Assembly: GCA_936941515.1 (NCBI GenBank)
Contig: CAKZJI010000411.1
Span: 1-10,471, forward strand
DNA: 10,471 nucleotides
Source of the DNA: an uncultured Propionibacteriaceae bacterium
GTDB taxonomy: Bacteria > Actinomycetota > Actinomycetes > Propionibacteriales > Propionibacteriaceae
Direction of reading: 5' to 3'
The number at the start of each line of letters is the position of its first letter. The first letter of the stretch is position 1. Made by a program: the position numbers and the translations under genes. The notes beneath the pieces are model-generated. The model ran no database searches, was not told where the DNA came from, and saw nothing but the letters and a program-made list of their open reading frames with translations. This document shows positions 4,858 through 10,471 of this stretch, one piece after another.

Positions 4858-5787
4858 ATGAGCTACGCCTGCAAGATCCATGCCGACTCGCTGAGCAGGC
4901 ATGAGAACCGCCTGATCAGCCTGGAGGTGACCTTCCCCAGAATCATTCTCGACGAGTTCTACGCCCACTGCATGCTCAGCCGAAACTCCGCATATCGTCA
5001 GGAGCAGCCCGTCGCCCAGAACATCAAGTCGGCATTGGCGAGGCCGTTCATTCCGGCACGCTTCGGAGCAAGGCCGCCCGGGGCACCAGCAGGCGGGGGC
5101 CCCGACGCCGAGAATTCCCAGGCGGCGGAAGACACCTGGCTGCGCGGCCGCAACCGGGCCGTCGTCACGGCTTTGGAGCTGTTGTTCGGCACCGGCTGCG
5201 TCTCACCCACCTCTCCATTGCGCGACGAGGCAACCCGGCTGCTGGCCCAACCCGTTGATCAGCGGGCTCTGAACGCCCACGGGCAGATTATCGGTCGGGT
5301 GCTGGAGCCCTATCTGTGGCAGACCATCATCGTGACCGCCACGCAGTGGGCGAATTTCCTTGCCCTGCGATGCAGTGAGAACGCTCAGCCTGAGATCCGC
5401 ACCATCGCCGTGATGATGCGCGCTGCCATAGACCAGTCCACTCCCACACCCCTGTCCCCCGGTCAGTGGCATCTGCCGTTCGTCGCCGTCGATGAGATCG
5501 ACGATCTGCGAGCCACCGGCCTGGACCCCGTCCTGGTGTCGGCAGGTCGTTGCGCCCGTGTCAGCTACCTCACCGACGACAGACGACGGGACCCGGAGCA
5601 GGACGTGGCCCTGACTGACCATCTGCGGCGCATCGGTCACCTGTCGCCCTTCGAGCATCAGGGACGCTCCATGACCGACGACGAGTGGGGTCGGCATTCG
5701 TTCTCCGGCAAGCTCCGGGGCTTCGTCCAGTACCGGAAGCTGATCCCCCACGAGTCGGACTTCTCCCAGACCCTGCTCACACCTTGA
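4858..5787 (+). CDS. thyX: ThyX-like FAD-dependent thymidylate synthase, divergent
   Basis: A 309-aa protein related to flavin-dependent thymidylate synthases, which methylate dUMP to dTMP using methylene-tetrahydrofolate and reduced FAD. It resembles the long phage-like branch. Recognisable parts are LEVTFPRIILDEF (22-34), the signature region AHCMLSRNSAYR (36-47), LEPYLWQTIIVTATQWANFLAL in two blocks (149-160, 161-170), RCSENAQPEI, GQWHLPFV (202-209), RCARVSYLTDD (231-241), GHLSPFEH (260-267) and LRGFVQYRKLIPHE (286-299). The signature normally reads T-H-R-M-x-S-R-N-S-A-S-S-R; here the Arg after His is Cys38 and the S-S-R end is changed to Y-R-Q. Residues about 110-140 look like an insertion. 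These changes may mean altered activity or a different role. The ATG at 4858 has GGAG upstream and family similarity begins soon after it. Confidence 0.8.
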   Translation: MSYACKIHADSLSRHENRLISLEVTFPRIILDEFYAHCMLSRNSAYRQEQPVAQNIKSALARPFIPARFGARPPGAPAGGGPDAENSQAAEDTWLRGRNRAVVTALELLFGTGCVSPTSPLRDEATRLLAQPVDQRALNAHGQIIGRVLEPYLWQTIIVTATQWANFLALRCSENAQPEIRTIAVMMRAAIDQSTPTPLSPGQWHLPFVAVDEIDDLRATGLDPVLVSAGRCARVSYLTDDRRRDPEQDVALTDHLRRIGHLSPFEHQGRSMTDDEWGRHSFSGKLRGFVQYRKLIPHESDFSQTLLTP

Positions 5788-5874
5788 GGGGATCAGCAGC
5801 CCGACCAGGGTGACAATCTTGAAGGCAATCCGGAATTTTTGCCGGTTCTCCCCACAGGAGGTCGTCGTTGGTTC

Positions 5875-5934
5875 TAGAGTGACGCAAGGGGCGATGCCGC
5901 CCCTAGGCCGCGCAACAGAAACGAAGGAGTATCA
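5875..5934 (+). promoter_or_regulatory. Promoter -10 and 5' UTR hairpin of ald
   Basis: TAGAGT (5875-5880) fits the actinobacterial -10 pattern and would start transcription near 5887. The predicted leader opens with a 7-bp hairpin AGGGGCG/CGCCCCT (5887-5893, 5898-5904, loop ATGC). AAGGAG at 5924-5929 lies five bases before the ald ATG. No convincing -35 was found. The hairpin could stabilise the mRNA 5' end or serve regulation; it is too short and T-poor for a usual terminator. Confidence 0.4.
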
Positions 5935-7056
5935 ATGCGCATCGCAGTTCCCACCGAAGTCAAGAACCACGAGTATCGTGTCGCCATCACACCTGTCGGC
6001 GTGCACGAGCTGGTTCGCCACGGCCACGAAGTCTTCGTACAGTCCGGGGCAGGCGTCGGATCACAGATCAGCGACGACGAGTACGCGGCCCAGGGCGCGC
6101 AGATCGTCGAGGGGGCAGAGGCCACCTGGGCAGCTGGCGAGATGGTGATGAAGGTCAAGGAGCCGATCGCCAGCGAGTACGGCTTCCTGCGCGATGACCT
6201 GACGCTGTTCACCTATCTGCACCTGGCCGCCGATCGTCCCCAGACCGACGCCCTGCTGAACTCAGGGACCACCGCCATCGCCTACGAGACAGTTCAGCTG
6301 CCCTCCGGCATGCTTCCGCTGCTGTACCCGATGTCGGAGATCGCCGGCTGTCTGGCGCCGCAGGTCGGCGCGCATTCCATGCTGAAGGCCAACGGCGGCA
6401 GCGGCACCCTGATGGGCTGCATCGGTGGCGTCGCCAACGCCAAGGTCGTCATCCTGGGCGGAGGCACCGCCGGTCAGAACGCAGCCAACATCGCACTCGG
6501 CATGGGTGCCGACGTCACGATCCTCGACACCGACCTCGACAAGCTGCGCACCACCTTCTGGCGCTACCACAACCAGGTGCATGGCATCGTCAGCTCGGCC
6601 CTGTCGATCCGTGAGCAGGTCCGGGCAGCAGACCTTGTCGTCGGCACGGTGCTGATCCCCGGTGCCAAGGCTCCGAAGCTCGTCACCAACGAACTAGTCG
6701 CGGAGATGAAGGAGGGCTCAGTTCTGGTGGATGTTGCCATCGACCAGGGTGGCTGCTTCGAGGATTCCCACCCGACGACGCACGACGACCCAACCTTCCA
6801 GGTACACGGAAGCCAGTTCTACTGCGTGGCGAACATGCCAGGGGCCGTGCCGAACACCTCCACCTGGGCGCTGACCAACGCGACGATGGCCTATGCGCTC
6901 CAAATCGCAGACAAGGGCGCCATCCAGGCCATGAAGGAGAACGAGGCATTGGCCAAGGGCCTCAACACCATCCATGGCAAGCTCACCTACAAGGGAGTGG
7001 CCGATGCCTTCGATCTGCCTTGTATTCCCGTGACGGATGCGTTGAGCAATGTCTGA
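5935..7056 (+). CDS. ald: Alanine dehydrogenase
   Basis: A cytoplasmic NAD-dependent enzyme that interconverts L-alanine with pyruvate and ammonium; homologues form hexamers. At 373 aa it has the family length. Active-site residues known from the Mycobacterium tuberculosis enzyme fall at identical positions: Arg15 in NHEYRVAITP, Lys75 in MKVKEP, His96 in TYLHLA and Asp270 in VDVAIDQGGCFE. The nucleotide-binding loop ILGGGTAGQNA lies at 173-183, with ribose-binding Asp198 in TILDTD. The C-terminal FYCVANMPGAVPNTSTWALTNAT stretch (two parts, about 294-316) is also typical. Start choice is supported by AAGGAG and by the conserved MRIAVPTEVK opening. It overlaps the permease gene by 8 bp, so the two form an operon for uptake and breakdown, or synthesis, of alanine. 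Confidence 0.97.
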   Translation: MRIAVPTEVKNHEYRVAITPVGVHELVRHGHEVFVQSGAGVGSQISDDEYAAQGAQIVEGAEATWAAGEMVMKVKEPIASEYGFLRDDLTLFTYLHLAADRPQTDALLNSGTTAIAYETVQLPSGMLPLLYPMSEIAGCLAPQVGAHSMLKANGGSGTLMGCIGGVANAKVVILGGGTAGQNAANIALGMGADVTILDTDLDKLRTTFWRYHNQVHGIVSSALSIREQVRAADLVVGTVLIPGAKAPKLVTNELVAEMKEGSVLVDVAIDQGGCFEDSHPTTHDDPTFQVHGSQFYCVANMPGAVPNTSTWALTNATMAYALQIADKGAIQAMKENEALAKGLNTIHGKLTYKGVADAFDLPCIPVTDALSNV

Positions 7057-8488
7057 GGACACCGAAGCATCAACGCAGGGCGAGCAGCATCTGCAGCGCA
7101 GCCTCAAAAACCGACATGTCCAGCTGATAGCCATCGGCGGAGCCATCGGCACCGGCCTGTTCATGGGCTCGGGCAAAACCATCAATATGGCTGGGCCGTC
7201 GCTGCTGCTCGTCTACATGATCATTGGGTTGATCCTGTTCTTCGTGATGCGGGCCATGGGTGAGCTGTTGCTCCATGACCTGGGTTACAAGTCCTTTCAG
7301 GACTTCGCCAGAGACATTCTGGGCCCATGGGCCGGTTTCTTTGCAGGCTGGACCTACTGGTTTTTGTGGGTGGTCACCGCCACCGCCGAGATCATCGTGA
7401 TCGTGGGCTACTTCGACTTCTGGGTTTTAGGGCCTATCGGGCCGGGCGAGACCCGTCCGGCCTCCCCCTGGTCGATGCTGTTCACGGCGCTCTTGGTCTT
7501 GGCATTGCTGGGATCGAACTTGCTGACGGTCAAGCTGTTCGGCGAGATCGAGTTCTGGTTCGCGCTCATCAAGATCATCGCCATCCTCGCTCTGATCGCT
7601 GCGGGGGTATGGATGATCCTCACCGGGTTCACGTCTCCGGTTGATGGTGTCGCAGCATCGGTGACGCACCTGTGGGATCACGGGGGTTTCTTCCCCAACG
7701 GTTCTACAGGCTTCCTGGAGGCCTTCCAGATAGCCATCTTCTCGTTCATCGGGATTGAGTTGATCGGAACTGCGGCGGCTGAGACGGCTGATCCCAAGAA
7801 GACGCTGCCGACAGCCATCAACGCCATCCCAGTCCGGATCGTGGTGTTCTACGTCCTGGCCCTGGCGGTGATCATGTCGGTCACTCCCTGGGACACTGTG
7901 AACAAGGAAACCTCGCCTTTCGTCGGGTTGTTCACCCTGATGGGTCTGACCTCAGCTGCCGGAATCATGAACTTCGTGGTGCTGACCTCGGTCTCTTCCA
8001 GCGCCAACTCGGGAATTTTCTCGACATCACGGATGCTGTTCGGGCTGGCAGAGTCACAGCAGGCCCCCAAGGCTCTCAGCAAGCTGTCGAGCCACAAGGT
8101 GCCTGCCCTGGCGTTATACATCTCCGTGGCGCTGACCTTCTCCGCCTTCCCCATCCTGACTGCAGGCGGCACCGTCATGAAGGCATTTGAGATGGTGTCC
8201 ACAGTGGCCTCCGTGCTGGTCCTGTTCATGTGGGGGCTGATCGTGGTCAGCTACATCCGATACCGGAAGCTTCGGCCGGAAGCCCACCGCAATTCCACGT
8301 TCAGGATGCCCCTGCCAGGCGTCATGCCCTGGGTCACGCTGGCCTTCTTCGTCTTCGTGATCGGCCTACTGGCCTGGAAGGAGGACACACGGATCGCGTT
8401 GTATTACACGCCTTTGTGGTTCATCTTCCTGGGCAGTCTGTGGTTCATCATGAAACGCAAACAGCAACGTCACGAAACAGCCAATTGA
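7049..8488 (+). CDS. cycA: CycA-type D-serine/D-alanine/glycine permease (APC family)
   Basis: A 479-aa cytoplasmic-membrane amino-acid:proton symporter of the amino acid-polyamine-organocation family, with about 12 hydrophobic segments. The N-terminus LKNRHVQLIAIGGAIGTGLF (19-38) with MGSG following is the family's substrate-binding first helix. Long blocks match the CycA branch closely: FFVMRAMGELLL, GPWAGFFAGWTYWFLWVVT, FGEIEFWFALIKIIAI, FQIAIFSFIGIELIGTAAAE, VIMSVTPWDTV, SSSANSGIFSTSRMLFGLA and DTRIALYYTPLWFIFLG. Known CycA proteins carry glycine, D-alanine, D-serine and, less well, L-alanine; the precise preference here is inferred. The start ATG lies inside the last codons of ald (8-bp overlap), so translation is probably coupled. 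Pairing with alanine dehydrogenase points to alanine as a physiological substrate. A strong terminator follows the stop. Confidence 0.93.
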   Translation: MSEDTEASTQGEQHLQRSLKNRHVQLIAIGGAIGTGLFMGSGKTINMAGPSLLLVYMIIGLILFFVMRAMGELLLHDLGYKSFQDFARDILGPWAGFFAGWTYWFLWVVTATAEIIVIVGYFDFWVLGPIGPGETRPASPWSMLFTALLVLALLGSNLLTVKLFGEIEFWFALIKIIAILALIAAGVWMILTGFTSPVDGVAASVTHLWDHGGFFPNGSTGFLEAFQIAIFSFIGIELIGTAAAETADPKKTLPTAINAIPVRIVVFYVLALAVIMSVTPWDTVNKETSPFVGLFTLMGLTSAAGIMNFVVLTSVSSSANSGIFSTSRMLFGLAESQQAPKALSKLSSHKVPALALYISVALTFSAFPILTAGGTVMKAFEMVSTVASVLVLFMWGLIVVSYIRYRKLRPEAHRNSTFRMPLPGVMPWVTLAFFVFVIGLLAWKEDTRIALYYTPLWFIFLGSLWFIMKRKQQRHETAN

Positions 8489-8505
8489 GTGATCAGCAGG
8501 TGCGT

Positions 8506-8539
8506 AAGCTGGGGGCTTGGATTTCCAGGCCCCCAGCTT
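8506..8539. terminator. Bidirectional intrinsic terminator between cycA and purL
   Basis: AAGCTGGGGGCTTGG (8506-8520) and CCAGGCCCCCAGCTT (8525-8539) form a 15-bp stem with one T-G wobble and the loop ATTT. It lies 17 bp past the cycA stop and 15 bp past the purL stop on the other strand. Short T-runs occur at the 3' side in each direction, so it can serve both convergent transcripts. Confidence 0.88.
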
Positions 8540-8554
8540 TCTGCCTCCAGGCTC

Positions 8555-10471
8555 TCAGTGCTGCATCGCCTGTGGGATCGGTGCGGCCCAGGCATCTCGC
8601 AGCTCTGCCAGCGACACCCTGAACAGCCCGGTCAACGTCACCTCTGCGGGTTCCACCACCTCACCCAGCGGGGTGAGGTCGATGCCGTGTTCCTGGCAGA
8701 GGGCCCTCAAACGCTCCGCCGACGTCTCCGGCAGGGTGACGATGGCGCGAGCAGCCGACTCGCTGAACAACTGCACCGTCGGATCGTCACCGGGCAGGGA
8801 GACGGTGAAACCGAGTCCGCCCTGCAACGCAGACTCCACCAATGCGACGGCCAGCCCACCCTCGCTGAGGTCATGGGCTGAGCGCAGCAGGCCCTCAGCA
8901 CTGGCTGCGCGGATCACCTTGCCCAGAGCTTGCTCGGCCCGCAGGTCCACCGTCGGCGGCATCCCACCCAGGTGCCCGTCGTGCAGGGCATCCTCCCAGA
9001 TGGAACCTGACAGCTCCTCCCGCGTGGTCCCGAGCAGCCAGATCCCATCGCCTGGCGTGACGAATCCGGAGCGCAGTCGCCTCGACACATCGTCGATCAC
9101 CCCCAGCACCCCGATGGTGGGGGTCGGAAGGATCGGGGTGCCACCCGTCTGGTTGTAGAGGCTGACGTTTCCGCCCGTGACGGGGACCCTCAACTCCCTG
9201 CAGCCATCCACCAGGCCCAGGATGACCTCGACGAAGCTCCACATCACCTCGGGATCCTCGGGGGAGCCGAAATTGAGGCAGTCGGTGATGGCCACAGGCT
9301 CAGCACCGGTGACGCAGACATTCCGATAGGCCTCTGCCAGGGACAGCTGAGCCCCCAGGTAGGGATTCAGGAATGTGAACCGGGAATTGGCGTCCAGAGC
9401 CAGGGCAATGCCCAACCCGGTCTCCTCATCGATCCGGATCATCCCGGCGTCCTCCGGCTGCGCCAGGATGGAGTTGCCGCGCACATAGCGGTCGTACTGA
9501 TTGGTCACCCAGGACTTGTCGGAGACGTTGCCATGCGCCAGCACCCTCTGCAAGGCCGTGAACAGCCCCTGCGGCGAGTTGTCGCGGGGCAGGTCCTCAG
9601 CCCGATTCGCGTTCACCTGGTCCAGCCAGCCCGGCCGGTGATAAGGCCGGTGATAGGTGGGGCCCTGGTGTGCGACGGTCTTGGGGTCCACGTCGACGAT
9701 GCACTCGCCGCGCCAGTGGATGATCAGGCGGTCACCGTCGATGACCTCACCGATGACGGTGGCCTGCACATCCCATTTCCGACAGATCTCCATGAAGGCG
9801 TCAACATTGCCCGGTTCGACGACGGCCATCATCCGCTCCTGCGACTCGCTCATGAGGATCTCCTCGGGCGCGAGGTTCGGGTCACGCAGGGGCACCAAGT
9901 CCAGGTTCACGGACATGCCGCCGTCCCCGGCAGAGGCCAGCTCGGAGGTGGCGCACGAGATGCCCGCGGCCCCGAAGTCCTGGATGCCGTTGATGACGCC
10001 GGCCTGGAACAGCTCCAGGGTGCACTCGATGAGCAGCTTCTCCATGAAGGGGTCGCCGACCTGCACGCTGGGACGTTTGGACTCCCCCTCCGTGGCGAAC
10101 GAGTCGGAGGCCAGGATGGATGCGCCACCGATGCCGTCGCCACCGGTCGCAGCTCCGAAGAGGACGACGAGGTTGCCCGCTCCGGACGCCTTGGCGAACT
10201 GCAGGTCCTCGTGACGCAGCACACCGACGCACAGGGCGTTGACGAGTGGGTTGCCGTAGTAGGTGGGGTCGAAGAGGGTCTGGCCACCGATGGTCGGCAG
10301 ACCCAGGCAGTTGCCGTAGTCGGCGATGCCGGACACCACTCCGGGCAGCACCCGCGCCGTGTCGGGAGCGTCCAGGGGCCCGAAGGCCAGGGCGTTCATG
10401 ACGCCGATCGGGCGGGCACCCATCGCCATGATGTCGCGCACGATGCCACCCACACCGGTGGCCGCGCCCTG
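8555..10471 (-). CDS. purL: Phosphoribosylformylglycinamidine synthase subunit PurL, N-terminus outside window
   Basis: The large subunit of FGAM synthase. With PurS and PurQ it converts FGAR, ATP and glutamine-derived ammonia to FGAM in purine synthesis. The frame stays open to the right edge and there reads [18 protein letters not shown], an internal PurL sequence, so the GTG at 10451-10453 is not the start. The visible 638 residues suggest about 110-130 N-terminal residues are missing. Landmarks include [113 protein letters not shown] and [12 protein letters not shown] about 100 residues from the C-terminus. These are the features of the small, stand-alone bacterial PurL with two AIRS-like ATP-binding halves. 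It is convergent with cycA and unrelated to it in function. Confidence 0.97.
   Translation of the reverse strand, partial: QGAATGVGGIVRDIMAMGARPIGVMNALAFGPLDAPDTARVLPGVVSGIADYGNCLGLPTIGGQTLFDPTYYGNPLVNALCVGVLRHEDLQFAKASGAGNLVVLFGAATGGDGIGGASILASDSFATEGESKRPSVQVGDPFMEKLLIECTLELFQAGVINGIQDFGAAGISCATSELASAGDGGMSVNLDLVPLRDPNLAPEEILMSESQERMMAVVEPGNVDAFMEICRKWDVQATVIGEVIDGDRLIIHWRGECIVDVDPKTVAHQGPTYHRPYHRPGWLDQVNANRAEDLPRDNSPQGLFTALQRVLAHGNVSDKSWVTNQYDRYVRGNSILAQPEDAGMIRIDEETGLGIALALDANSRFTFLNPYLGAQLSLAEAYRNVCVTGAEPVAITDCLNFGSPEDPEVMWSFVEVILGLVDGCRELRVPVTGGNVSLYNQTGGTPILPTPTIGVLGVIDDVSRRLRSGFVTPGDGIWLLGTTREELSGSIWEDALHDGHLGGMPPTVDLRAEQALGKVIRAASAEGLLRSAHDLSEGGLAVALVESALQGGLGFTVSLPGDDPTVQLFSESAARAIVTLPETSAERLRALCQEHGIDLTPLGEVVEPAEVTLTGLFRVSLAELRDAWAAPIPQAMQH

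Noticed and set aside
5825..5845. GGCAA/TTGCC inverted repeat as a terminator after the thyX-like gene
   Set aside because: The arms are only 5 bp with a 10-base loop and no T-run follows; too weak to call.
8517..9158. Plus-strand open frames inside purL
   Set aside because: purL is unambiguous on the minus strand; these frames are antisense shadows and begin within the terminator.
10451..10453. GTG as the start of purL
   Set aside because: The frame continues upstream to the window edge with conserved PurL sequence (QGAATG), so this is an internal valine codon.

Overview
The window looks like a chromosomal segment of a GC-rich actinobacterium. The signs are GC-ending codons, GTG starts, a probable leaderless gene, and close full-length matches in motif order to actinobacterial Ald, CycA and PurL. 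A Propionibacteriaceae-like host is a guess from overall flavour and cannot be settled from this sequence.

Layout. (1) Positions 1-251 hold the C-terminal part of a cas2 gene, apparently frameshifted near its start. It is followed by an inverted repeat and a leader-like stretch. (2) Positions 418-797 are a short CRISPR array: five 36-nt repeats plus a decayed sixth, five spacers, one of them only 23 nt. (3) Positions 943-3881, minus strand, form a tight four-gene operon. In transcription order it encodes a 254-aa DUF3060-type lipoprotein, a 189-aa DUF3060-type lipoprotein, an OmpR/PhoB-class response regulator and a histidine kinase with almost no extracellular part. The last three genes are joined by stop/start overlaps. 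(4) Divergent from this operon, on the plus strand, are a PaiB-type FMN-binding regulator (4085-4762, probably leaderless) and a divergent ThyX-like flavin-dependent thymidylate synthase (4858-5787). (5) Positions 5935-8488 encode alanine dehydrogenase and a CycA-type alanine/serine/glycine permease, overlapping by 8 bp. (6) A strong bidirectional hairpin terminator (8506-8539) separates cycA from the convergent purL, which runs off the right edge.

How the parts work together. The array and cas2 are the tail of a CRISPR-Cas locus whose other genes lie left of the window; the broken cas2 and decayed array end suggest adaptation may be lost. The lipoprotein/two-component operon is the most novel unit. 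Its kinase lacks an extracellular sensor domain, so the two co-transcribed surface lipoproteins are natural candidates for signal input or for feedback-regulated targets. The ald-cycA pair is a coherent module for alanine uptake and oxidative deamination to pyruvate and ammonium. PurL is a housekeeping purine-synthesis enzyme.
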